Shown in pieces: positions 47,005 to 54,623 of a stretch of DNA of 64,000 bases; positions within the stretch are counted from its first letter, which is position 1; every line of letters begins with the position of its first letter. Under the pieces are notes generated by a model, which saw only the letters and a list, made by a program, of their open reading frames with translations, was not told the DNA's origin and made no database searches. Source of the DNA: Duganella sp. Leaf126 (GTDB lineage Bacteria; Pseudomonadota; Gammaproteobacteria; Burkholderiales; Burkholderiaceae_D); assembly GCF_001423125.1 (NCBI RefSeq), contig NZ_LMNW01000031.1, forward strand, positions 335,268 through 399,267, read 5' to 3'. Made by a program: the position numbers and the translations under genes.

Positions 47005-48312
47005 TTACGCGTCGGCCGGCGCGGCGTCGTCCTGTACCGGCGCCGCCTTCTTGGCCATCGGCTTGCGCTCGAACACGGCAGCAAAGAAGCCATCGGTCTG
47101 GTGCTTGTGCGGCAGCAGCTTGAGGAATTCGCCGGTGTCGAGGTCGATCTTCTGCTCGGCCAATACCTTGTTCATCGGCACCAGTTCGAAGTCCGGGTGG
47201 CTGGCCAGGAACTGCCGGGCGATCACGTCGTTTTCATCGTCGAGGAAGCTGCAGGTGGCGTACACCAGGCGGCCGCCGCCCTTGAGCAGGCGGGCGGCGC
47301 CGTCCAGGATGGCGGCCTGCTTGGTCTGCAGTTCGGCGATGGCGCCTTCCTGCTGGCGCCACTTGACGTCGGGATTGCGGCGCAGGGTACCGAGCCCCGA
47401 GCATGGCGCATCGACCAGTACGCGGTCGATCTTGCCGGCCAGGCGCTTGATCTTGGCGTCGCGCTCGTGCGCGATCAGGACCGGGTGGACATTGGACAGG
47501 CCGCTGCGCGCCAGGCGTGGCTTGAGCTTGGACAGGCGCTTCTCCGACACGTCGAACGCGTACAGGCGGCCAGTGTTGCGCATGGTGGCGCCCAGCGCCA
47601 GCGTCTTGCCGCCGGCGCCGGCGCAAAAGTCCACCACCATTTCGCCGCGGCGGGCGCCGACGATGGCCGACAGGATCTGGCTGCCCTCGTCCTGCACCTC
47701 GATGTGGCCATCCTTGAACAGCGGCAGGTTCTGCAGCTGCGGCTTTTGCAGCACGCGCAGGCCCAGCGGCGCAAATGGCGTCGGCGTGGCGCGGATCGGC
47801 GCTTCGGCCAGTGCCGCGATCACGTCGTCGCGGTTGGCCTTGATGGCGTTGACGCGCAGGTCCAGCGGCGCCGGCTGGTTCATGCCGTCGGCCAGCAGCA
47901 GGGTTTCTTCTTCCCCCAGCTGCGCGACCAGCTTGTCGAACAGCCACTTGGGCATGTTCGAACGGCTCGACTTGTGCATCACCTTGCGGTCGATCTGCAG
48001 GATGCGCGCGACCCACTGCACTTCGTCCTCGGTCAGGCCGCCGAGCGACTCGAGCCCGACCGCGTCGGCCATGCCCAGCAGCGTCAGGCGGCGCATGGTG
48101 GCGCCGCCGCCCGCTTCGGAAAAGTCGGTATAGAACGATTTGTTGCGCAGCACGTTATACACGCACTCGGCGATGGCGCCGCGCTCGCGGCCGCCCAGGC
48201 GCGGGTGGTCCTTGAAGTAACGCGACAGCGTGGTGTCGGCAGGCGCGGCAAAACGCAAAATCTCGCGCAACACTTCTTCGGCGTTGGCGAGTATCGCTGG
48301 AGGCAATCTCAT
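47005..48312 (-). CDS. rsmB: RsmB-type rRNA (cytosine-5)-methyltransferase
   Basis: A 435-residue SAM-dependent RNA m5C methyltransferase of the Nol1/Nop2/Sun family. The N-terminal half contains a NusB-like helical domain. The catalytic Rossmann domain shows VVDFCAGAGGKTLAL and the two cysteines of the mechanism, in VDAPCSGLGTLRRNPD and YATCSF. In E. coli RsmB methylates C967 of 16S rRNA. Other members methylate other sites, so the exact target is inference. A polar Ala/Asp-rich tail ends the protein. Confidence 0.88.
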   Translation of the reverse strand: MRLPPAILANAEEVLREILRFAAPADTTLSRYFKDHPRLGGRERGAIAECVYNVLRNKSFYTDFSEAGGGATMRRLTLLGMADAVGLESLGGLTEDEVQWVARILQIDRKVMHKSSRSNMPKWLFDKLVAQLGEEETLLLADGMNQPAPLDLRVNAIKANRDDVIAALAEAPIRATPTPFAPLGLRVLQKPQLQNLPLFKDGHIEVQDEGSQILSAIVGARRGEMVVDFCAGAGGKTLALGATMRNTGRLYAFDVSEKRLSKLKPRLARSGLSNVHPVLIAHERDAKIKRLAGKIDRVLVDAPCSGLGTLRRNPDVKWRQQEGAIAELQTKQAAILDGAARLLKGGGRLVYATCSFLDDENDVIARQFLASHPDFELVPMNKVLAEQKIDLDTGEFLKLLPHKHQTDGFFAAVFERKPMAKKAAPVQDDAAPADA

Positions 48313-48340
48313 GAAAATCCTTGGTTAATGATTCAGCGGT

Positions 48341-48952
48341 CTACGAGGCTTCGAGGACCGGGTTATGTTCTTGCATCATCGTCAGCCTGCCATCGAGCAC
48401 CGCGCGCACCGCCTGCGGGTAGAGCCGGTGTTCCTGCACCAGCACCCGCGCCGACAGCGTCTCGGGCGTATCGCCCGGCAGCACCGGCACGCGCGCCTGC
48501 GCCACGGCCGGGCCATGGTCGAGTTCAGCAGTGACGAAGTGCACGGTTGCGCCATGTTCGGTCACGCCGGCCGCCAGCGCCTGCGCATGGGTGTGCAGGC
48601 CGGGGAACAGCGGCAGCAGCGACGGGTGGATGTTGAGCATGCGCCCCGCATAATGGTCGACGAAGCCCGGCGTCAGGATGCGCATGAAGCCGGCCAGGAC
48701 CACCAGGTCGGGCGCGAAGCCGTCCACCACGGTTTGCAGCGCCGCGTCGAACGCTTCGCGGCTGGCGTAATCCTTGTTCGAGACCACGGCCGTCGCAATG
48801 CCGTGCGCTGCGGCAAATGCCAGCCCGCCGGCATCGGCACGGTTGCTGATCACGGCGGCAATCCGGGCCGGCCAACGCTCGGCCTGCGCCGCGCGCACGA
48901 TCGCTTCCATGTTGCTTCCGCGACCTGAAATAAGGATGACGATGTTTTTCAT
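48341..48952 (-). CDS. purN: phosphoribosylglycinamide formyltransferase
   Basis: A 203-residue PurN, which transfers a formyl group from 10-formyl-THF to GAR in purine synthesis. The ISGRGSNMEAI motif near the start, the catalytic NIHPSLLPLFPGLHTHAQAL and VHFVTAELDHGP are all present. The ATG at 48952 gives MKNIVILISG; a start 24 bp upstream is possible but not family-like. It is followed 28 bp later by rsmB. Confidence 0.97.
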   Translation of the reverse strand: MKNIVILISGRGSNMEAIVRAAQAERWPARIAAVISNRADAGGLAFAAAHGIATAVVSNKDYASREAFDAALQTVVDGFAPDLVVLAGFMRILTPGFVDHYAGRMLNIHPSLLPLFPGLHTHAQALAAGVTEHGATVHFVTAELDHGPAVAQARVPVLPGDTPETLSARVLVQEHRLYPQAVRAVLDGRLTMMQEHNPVLEAS

Positions 48953-49066
48953 AGGCCGACATTGTACCTTGTCCACACGGACCGGACCAGAAAATGCCGC
49001 CGCCGGAGGCGCTGATGTTGCAGCGCAGCATGCACCTGCCCGCCTGCTGCGAGGCGGGCCGCTGGC

Positions 49067-49504
49067 TTACTCGAACGAGTAAAACACGCGGAACGGCACC
49101 TCCCGCTCGGCCCAGTAATCGGCCGCGTCGCGGAACACATCGAGCAGGGTTTCCCGTGCTTCCTTGTCAAATTTTTGGGCGTTCGGCAATTGCTCCAGCA
49201 CCACCAGAAAACCTTCCTGGTGACCGGCGCCGGCCATGGTGGCGGTCAGCGTCTCGCGCAGTGCGTCGAAATTCTTGCCTACCCCCTTAGGGAACCTGAA
49301 CGATTCGGCAATCAGGCCCAGCACCTGCTGCTTGGTGGCCCCGGCAAGCGGGTGCGCGTACAGGAAGTGGTGGCCGAGACGCGCGGCCTCGTCCTGCAAT
49401 TCCGTGACGCGGAAGGCGCGGATCGACTGCACGAGGTTGGCCGGCACGCTTGCCAGCAAGCTCTCGTTTCCCTCGATTTGACCAGGTATGTACGGTGTGT
49501 CCAC
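49067..49504 (-). CDS. barstar family protein
   Basis: A 145-residue protein whose C-terminal two-thirds match barstar, the inhibitor of barnase-type RNases. KGVGKNFDALRETL is the core helix that enters the RNase site, and FRDAADYWAEREVPFRVFY the C-terminal part. A 40-residue N-terminal extension precedes it. No barnase-like gene lies within the window on either side. It may protect against an RNase encoded elsewhere, or regulate another partner. Confidence 0.88.
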   Translation of the reverse strand: MDTPYIPGQIEGNESLLASVPANLVQSIRAFRVTELQDEAARLGHHFLYAHPLAGATKQQVLGLIAESFRFPKGVGKNFDALRETLTATMAGAGHQEGFLVVLEQLPNAQKFDKEARETLLDVFRDAADYWAEREVPFRVFYSFE

Positions 49505-49894
49505 TTTGCTGTCGGAAGTGCCTAACTTGTGAATTAATGAATAAATAATTTGAGCACCTGTCCACTTGACACGGCCGGCGGGTCGGTGCCGACCGTGGTC
49601 GATTCAATATGTATTTGAATCCCATACGCTCATTAGGGTAACGTGTTGTTCCTTCCAGATCAACACGAAGTTGATTCATGGTGCATTATTTGTTAAAACT
49701 GGAACCGCCAGCGCGCATTTCAGGCCGAATTGGGCACAGTGGCCGGCGCACCGGATCATGGCCCGCTGTTACAATTTGTTGCCACAGATACCAGCAAGCC
49801 ACTGGTCCGCGCCGGGTAACGGGTCTACCATACAGGCATGCGTCCTGGAATTCCCGACACGCAACACCGACAGTCCACACTAAGAGGTATCAAG
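49505..49894. other. intergenic region, barstar to glycine-zipper gene
   Basis: A 390-bp gap between divergent genes, so it should hold both promoters. The left end (49505-49560) is AT-rich and is the likely barstar promoter region. A GGTCGG/CCGACC inverted repeat stands near 49586-49600. A TACAAT at 49770-49775 may be a -10 for the right-hand gene. Short open frames here lack ribosome-binding sites. Confidence 0.5.
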
Positions 49895-50419
49895 ATGAGC
49901 CTGCACACCAAACTGATCGCGGCAGCCCTGTGCGCCAGCGCCCTGCCGTTTGCCCAGGTGGCCAACGCTGCCGATTTCGAAGATTACGGCCGCGTGGTGA
50001 ACGTGACCCCGCAGGTCGAGCAGATCAACCGTCCGCGCCAGGAATGCCGTACCGAATATGTGCAGGTCCAGCAGCCGCCACCACAGCGCAATGTCGGCGG
50101 CGCCATCATCGGCGGCCTGCTCGGCGGCCTGGCCGGTAACCAGGTCGGTGGCGGCAGCGGCCGCTCGGTGGCCACCGCTGCGGGCGCCATCGCCGGCGCC
50201 GTGATCGGCGACCGCACCGAGAACGCCAACGTGCCCAACAGCGGCGGCTACCAGGAGCAGCAGGTCAAGCAGTGCCGCACCGTCGACCACTGGGAATCGC
50301 GCACCTCGGGCTACCAGGTGACGTACGAATACCGTGGCCGCAACTACACGGACGTGATGTCCTACGACCCGGGCGAGCGCCTGCGCCTGCGCGTGGCGAT
50401 CGAACCGATGCAGCGCTGA
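49895..50419 (+). CDS. glycine zipper 2TM domain envelope protein
   Basis: A 174-residue exported protein with a signal peptide (about residues 1-25, ending ANA) and a glycine-zipper segment (about 65-108, containing GGAIIGGLLGGLAGNQVGGG). A C-terminal beta-rich domain with two cysteines follows. Proteins of this outline, related to the Rickettsia 17-kDa antigen and SlyB families, sit in the outer membrane or periplasm. There is no lipobox. The start has AAGAGGT upstream. A terminator follows the stop. Confidence 0.85.
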   Translation: MSLHTKLIAAALCASALPFAQVANAADFEDYGRVVNVTPQVEQINRPRQECRTEYVQVQQPPPQRNVGGAIIGGLLGGLAGNQVGGGSGRSVATAAGAIAGAVIGDRTENANVPNSGGYQEQQVKQCRTVDHWESRTSGYQVTYEYRGRNYTDVMSYDPGERLRLRVAIEPMQR

Positions 50420-50457
50420 TGGTGTCGATGCAGCGGACGATACCGCCCGTCTGTTGA

Positions 50458-50493
50458 GCAAAGCCGGCCCGCGTGGCCGGCTTTGCCGTTTTT
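50458..50493 (+). terminator. terminator after the glycine-zipper gene
   Basis: GCAAAGCCGGCC and GGCCGGCTTTGC form a 12-bp perfect stem with a 5-base loop. CG and five T follow. Confidence 0.88.
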
Positions 50494-50562
50494 GGCTTGC
50501 CGCACCCGGCGCCCAGGCCGGATAATGGCGGCTTACTTTCGCCGCGCCCCATTGTCCTTGTC

Positions 50563-51357
50563 ATGTTAATCAAACGTAAATCCATCGAAAAAGAAGAATC
50601 GTCGCGCCCGGCGCGCAAGCCCAAGTTTGCGCCCGTGACGCTGTCCGAGCAGGACGGCGTGCGTTACCTGCATTTCGGTACCGAGTGGGTGCAAGGCGCG
50701 ATGCGTATCCGCAAGCCCAACTGGCCGGAACTCGAATACGCCCAGCAGATGATGGCAGCCATGCTGTGGCTGGAACAGCCGCGCCACATCGTCCAGCTGG
50801 GCCTGGGCACGGCTGCGCTGACCAAGTGCAGCTATACCACCTTCCCCGACGCTACCGTTACGGCAGTGGAGCTCAATCCGTCGGTGATCGCCATCTGTGC
50901 ATCGATGTTCAAGCTGCCGCCGAACGACGACCGCCTGCGCGTGCTGGAGCTGGACGCGCTCGAGTTCGTCACCGATGACGCCAATGCCGATACCATCGAC
51001 GTCCTGCAAGTGGACCTGTACGACGCCACCGCGCGCGGCCCGGTGCTCGACAGCGCCGAGTTCTACCAGGCGTGTAACCGCTGCCTGCGCGACGATGGCA
51101 TCATGACGGTCAACCTGTTCGGCGACCACCCGAGCTATGCGCGCAACATCAAGGCCATCAAGTTCGCGTTCGCGCAGGTGATCTGCCTGCCGGAAGTCCA
51201 CGACGGCAACGTGGTGGCGATCGCCTTCAAGCGCGCCCGCGCCCTCGACCCCGAGGCGCTGGCCGCGCTGGCCGCGCGCGCCGCGCAGATCCAGGCCGCA
51301 ACCAAGCTGCCGGCCAAGTCGTGGGTCAAGGGCATCGCGGCCAGCCTGGCAAAGTAA
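50563..51357 (+). CDS. spermidine synthase-like methyltransferase-fold protein
   Basis: A 264-residue protein of the spermidine synthase/SAM-binding Rossmann group. The nucleotide-binding segment HIVQLGLGTAALTKC (about residues 76-90) and the acidic VTAVELNPSV (about 104-113) are clear. It is shorter than true spermidine synthases and lacks their N-terminal beta domain, so it may use a different substrate. No polyamine genes are adjacent. No Shine-Dalgarno site precedes the ATG at 50563. Confidence 0.75.
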   Translation: MLIKRKSIEKEESSRPARKPKFAPVTLSEQDGVRYLHFGTEWVQGAMRIRKPNWPELEYAQQMMAAMLWLEQPRHIVQLGLGTAALTKCSYTTFPDATVTAVELNPSVIAICASMFKLPPNDDRLRVLELDALEFVTDDANADTIDVLQVDLYDATARGPVLDSAEFYQACNRCLRDDGIMTVNLFGDHPSYARNIKAIKFAFAQVICLPEVHDGNVVAIAFKRARALDPEALAALAARAAQIQAATKLPAKSWVKGIAASLAK

Positions 51358-51380
51358 GGGAATGACGAAGCAATGACGTA

Positions 51381-51504
51381 AAGGGACCTCGAAAAACCGT
51401 AGCGAGCGGCCTGATATCGTCTTGAGTAGCGCAAGCGTACGGAGGTACGCTGAGCAACGGAGAGGCGATAGCGGGTCGCGCAGTAGGTTTTACGAGGTTC
51501 CCTT
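51381..51504. repeat. 124-bp element with imperfect terminal inverted repeats
   Basis: The left end AAGGGACCTCG and the right end CGAGGTTCCCTT are inverted copies differing by one base, and the similarity continues inward through AAAAACC.TA and TA.GTTTTA. Inner parts also pair (AGCGTAC-ggag-GTACGCT at the centre), so the whole could fold into one long imperfect hairpin. It fills the gap upstream of the GspE-type gene. It resembles a dispersed repeat or MITE-like unit rather than a simple terminator. Confidence 0.7.
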
Positions 51505-51556
51505 AACTGCAGCAGCGGCGCCGGAACGGTCCGGCGCCGAGACGTGGGAGCCCAGC

Positions 51557-53326
51557 ATGTCCGCACCGCTCGACCTGCAAGACATCTATCACTGGCTGGT
51601 GGCCGACGGCATGGTGCGCAAGAGCGAGGTCAACACGCTTTATGCGCACAGCCAGGCCATCATGAAGAACAGCCCGATGCATCCGCTGTGCGCGGTGGCG
51701 CATGGCAAGCTGCTGTCGGCGCTGCCGCCGCACAAGCTGCTCACGCTCGACGCGCTGTGCGAGTGGATGGCGCGGCGTCACCAGCTGCCCTTCATCCGCA
51801 TTGATCCGCTCAAGATCGATTTCACCAGGGTGGCCGACGTCATGTCCGCCAGCTACGCGGCGCGCTTCCACATCCTGCCGGTGGAACTGACGCCGGACAC
51901 GCTGGTGGTGGCCACCGCCGACCCCAACGCCACCGAGTGGGAAGCGGAAATCGCCCGGCTGTCGCGGCGCGCCGTGCGCCGCGTGATCGCCAACCCGCTC
52001 GACATCGCCCAGTACACGACGCAGTTCTTCAGCCTGGCCAAGTCGATCAAGAAGGCCAACAAGAGCAACAGCAACGAGCTGGCGCTGCGCAACAACTTCG
52101 AGCAGCTGGTGGAGCTGGGCAAGGCCAGCAAGCAGGTCGATGCCAACGACCAGCACGTGATCAACATCGTCGACTGGCTGTGGCAATACGCGTTCGAACA
52201 GCGCGCGTCCGACATCCACCTCGAACCGAAGCGCGACCTGGCCTCGATCCGCTTCCGCATCGACGGCGTGCTGCACCAGGTGTACCAGGTGCCGGCAGTG
52301 GTGATGATCGCCATGACCGCGCGCATCAAGCTGCTCGGACGCATGGACGTGATCGAAAAGCGCCGGCCGCAGGACGGCCGCATCAAGACCCGCACCGCCG
52401 GCGGCCAGGAAGTGGAGCTGCGCCTGTCCACGCTGCCCACGGCCTTCGGCGAAAAACTGGTGATGCGCATCTTCGATCCCGACGTGGTGGTCAAGACCCT
52501 GCCCGAACTGGGCTTCCCGGACGACGACGCCGCACGCTGGGACGCCCTCACCCGGCGTCCGCACGGCATCATCCTGGTGACCGGCCCCACCGGTTCGGGC
52601 AAGACCACCACCCTGTACACCACGCTCAAGGCGCTGGCCACGTCGGAGGTCAACGTGTGCACGGTGGAAGACCCGATCGAGATGGTGGAGCCGGCCTTCA
52701 ACCAGATGCAGGTGCACCCGGCCATCGACCTGACCTTTGCCGACGGCGTGCGCGCGCTGATGCGGCAGGACCCGGACATCATCATGGTCGGCGAGATCCG
52801 CGACCTGGCCACGGCCGAAATGGCGATCCAGGCCGCGCTGACCGGCCACCTGGTGCTGTCCACGCTGCACACCAACGATGCGCCGTCGGCCGTGATGCGC
52901 TTACTGGAACTGGGCGTGCCCTACTACCTGCTGGAGGCGACGCTGATCGGCATCATGGCGCAGCGCCTGGTGCGCACGCTGTGCGAGCACTGCAAGGCGC
53001 CCGACGGCGAACTGGCCGACGACCTGTGGCACAGCCTGGGCGGCGCCTGGCAGCTGCCCAAGCCGGCCGCCATCTACCGCGCGGTCGGCTGCGCCGAGTG
53101 CCGCCAGACCGGCTACCGCGGCCGCACCGGCCTGTACGAGCTGCTGACCGTGACCGGCCCGTTCGGCGAACAGATCCGCGCAACCACCGACCTCCACGCG
53201 CTGCGCCGCCAGGCCATCGCCGACGGCATGAAGCCGCTGCGCATCGCCGGCGCGCTGAAGATCGCCGAAGGGGCGACCACGGCCGACGAAGTGTTGAAGG
53301 CGACAGCGGCGCTGACCGCGCGTTAG
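51557..53326 (+). CDS. GspE/PilB family secretion ATPase
   Basis: A 589-residue hexameric ATPase of the type II secretion/type IV pilus assembly class. An N-terminal GspE-like domain (about residues 1-160) precedes the ATPase core, with Walker A G343-PTGSGKTT and the Asp and His boxes. The zinc-binding loop has C476/C479 and C512/C515. All catalytic parts appear intact. No other pilus or secretion gene lies nearby, so its partner complex is elsewhere. The frame is open upstream through the repeat element, but GGGAG precedes the ATG at 51557. Confidence 0.9.
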   Translation: MSAPLDLQDIYHWLVADGMVRKSEVNTLYAHSQAIMKNSPMHPLCAVAHGKLLSALPPHKLLTLDALCEWMARRHQLPFIRIDPLKIDFTRVADVMSASYAARFHILPVELTPDTLVVATADPNATEWEAEIARLSRRAVRRVIANPLDIAQYTTQFFSLAKSIKKANKSNSNELALRNNFEQLVELGKASKQVDANDQHVINIVDWLWQYAFEQRASDIHLEPKRDLASIRFRIDGVLHQVYQVPAVVMIAMTARIKLLGRMDVIEKRRPQDGRIKTRTAGGQEVELRLSTLPTAFGEKLVMRIFDPDVVVKTLPELGFPDDDAARWDALTRRPHGIILVTGPTGSGKTTTLYTTLKALATSEVNVCTVEDPIEMVEPAFNQMQVHPAIDLTFADGVRALMRQDPDIIMVGEIRDLATAEMAIQAALTGHLVLSTLHTNDAPSAVMRLLELGVPYYLLEATLIGIMAQRLVRTLCEHCKAPDGELADDLWHSLGGAWQLPKPAAIYRAVGCAECRQTGYRGRTGLYELLTVTGPFGEQIRATTDLHALRRQAIADGMKPLRIAGALKIAEGATTADEVLKATAALTAR

Positions 53327-53342
53327 GCAGCAAAAAAAACCC

Positions 53343-53372
53343 TTGGCACCTGCGGGGCAGGCTGTATATAAT
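53343..53372 (+). promoter_or_regulatory. promoter of tRNA-Lys
   Basis: TTGGCA (53343-53348), an 18-bp spacer and a perfect TATAAT (53367-53372), 14 bp before the tRNA. The GC-rich discriminator ACGGCCTC is typical of stable-RNA promoters. Confidence 0.85.
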
Positions 53373-53386
53373 ACGGCCTCTTTCGG

Positions 53387-53462
53387 GGGTCGTTAGCTCA
53401 GCTGGTAGAGCAGCGGACTTTTAATCCGTTGGTCGCAGGTTCGAATCCCGCACGGCCTACCA
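53387..53462 (+). tRNA. tRNA-Lys (TTT)
   Basis: A 76-base cloverleaf with encoded CCA. The anticodon loop reads CTTTTAA and the T arm GCAGGTTCGAATCCCGC is standard. The acceptor stem pairs GGGTCGT with ACGGCCT, including two G-T pairs. Confidence 0.97.
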
Positions 53463-53547
53463 CCGAATTTTGGCAGCATCAGATCAAGGTTACCCGCATT
53501 GCGCGCGTAGCCTTTTTTTGTCTCCGCACGCAAGTGCACACCGCCCG

Positions 53548-54273
53548 ATGCCGATCACCCTCACCCACCTGTTCTGCAAGCCCGCGCGCGGCCAGCCGGT
53601 CGTGGCGCAGGACAGCATGACGCTGACCGCCGGCATGGGCATCGGCGGCGACATCCACGCCCACCAACTCAGTCCGCGCCAGGTGCTGGTCACGCTGGCG
53701 TCGCAGCTGGACGCCCTGCAGCTGGCGCCGGGCGCGCTGTCCGAAAACCTGGTGCTCGACGGTGCGGCGCCCGAGGACTTTCGCCCCGGCAGCGCCATCG
53801 TCAGCGGCGACGTCGAAATCCGTCTGACGATGTACTGCGAGCCGTGCCAGCGCATCGCGCCGCTGGTGGGCCGGCCCGCGGCCGTGATCGGACGGCGCGG
53901 CATCCTCGGCGTGGTGGTGCGCGGCGGCACGCTGCGCACGGGCGATGCGGCTGCGCTGATCGCCAACCGCTACGCGCCGCTGCCGGAATCGGTACAGCAA
54001 AAATTCTGCGACTTTGTCGCCGCCATTCCGGCCGGGCGCGTGGTGCGCTACCGCGATGTGACGCTGGCCATCGGCGTCGATGACAGCTTCGTGCGCGCCC
54101 TGCCCGGCTACATCCGGCGCAACCTCGCGCGCGGTCTGCCATTGCACCGCATCGTCAACGGCCGCGGACAATTGCTGGCGGCGCTGCCGCAGCAGGCCGC
54201 GCTGCTGGCCGCCGAAGGTGTGCCGTCGCCAGGCGGCGCGGTCGATCTGGCGCGCCACCTGTGGCAGGGTTGA
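53548..54273 (+). CDS. MOSC domain fused to alkyltransferase-like domain
   Basis: A 241-residue protein in two parts. Residues 1 to about 140 form a MOSC domain, a molybdenum-cofactor- or sulfur-carrier-type beta barrel, with the conserved cysteine segment MYCEPC (95-100). Residues about 148-226 match the DNA-binding domain of O6-alkylguanine-DNA alkyltransferases: FCDFVAAIPAGRVVRYRDV, the RAL Arg-finger position and the active-site loop. The acceptor motif PCHRV reads P198-L199-H-R-I, so the alkyl-accepting Cys is lost, as in alkyltransferase-like (ATL) proteins, which usually have Trp there. It begins 85 bp after tRNA-Lys. The joint role is unknown. Confidence 0.8.
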   Translation: MPITLTHLFCKPARGQPVVAQDSMTLTAGMGIGGDIHAHQLSPRQVLVTLASQLDALQLAPGALSENLVLDGAAPEDFRPGSAIVSGDVEIRLTMYCEPCQRIAPLVGRPAAVIGRRGILGVVVRGGTLRTGDAAALIANRYAPLPESVQQKFCDFVAAIPAGRVVRYRDVTLAIGVDDSFVRALPGYIRRNLARGLPLHRIVNGRGQLLAALPQQAALLAAEGVPSPGGAVDLARHLWQG

Positions 54274-54465
54274 CGACGCGGGGCGGGTCAGCACGGCTGG
54301 GGGTGCGATGCCGACCAGGCGCTGCCCGCTGAACGTAGCCGATTGAGCGTGGCCGATCGAGCGCGACCAACCAGGCAGCGCCGACAGGCGTGACCGACTG
54401 CGGGCGGCCGACCGCGCCTGTCGATCAGCCGCGGCCGACTTGGCGCAGCGACTCGTCGCGGCACA
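54274..54465. other. non-coding, low-complexity GC-rich stretch
   Basis: Together with the pseudogene next to it this makes a 350-bp gap. It contains short degenerate repeats such as GCCGATTGAGCG and GCCGATCGAGCG (near 54337-54364) and many GCCGAC blocks. No gene or terminator was recognised. It may be further decayed coding sequence. Confidence 0.5.
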
Positions 54466-54590
54466 AGCCGGCAGCGCCGCGCCACTGCCTGACGCTAGCG
54501 CCAGCCAACCGTACCGAGCTGCCGGCCACTTCGCTCATCGTCACGTGCAGCAGCTGGGCGTTCCCATGTCCTCGCCCTGGACGATATGGC
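54466..54590 (-). pseudogene. decayed copy of the 3' end of phzF
   Basis: The stretch repeats the end of the neighbouring phzF gene. Matching blocks are GCCGGCAGCGCCGCGCC (54466 and 54628), CCGTACCGAGCTGCCGGCCA (54509 and 54687) and CCCATGTCCTCGCCCTG (54563 and 54742). The offset changes from 162 to 178 to 179, so this copy has lost about 16 bases and then one more, both shifting the frame. Read in pieces it still gives VQGEDMGTPS and LLHVTMSEVAGSSVR. It covers only about 40 codons. Confidence 0.8.
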
Positions 54591-54623
54591 GCAGCTGATT
54601 GAGCGCAGCTGACCAGGCGAGAT

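Noticed and set aside
53387-53548. tRNA-Lys as an integration site
   Set aside because: No integrase, no repeated tRNA 3' end downstream and no phage or plasmid genes were found.
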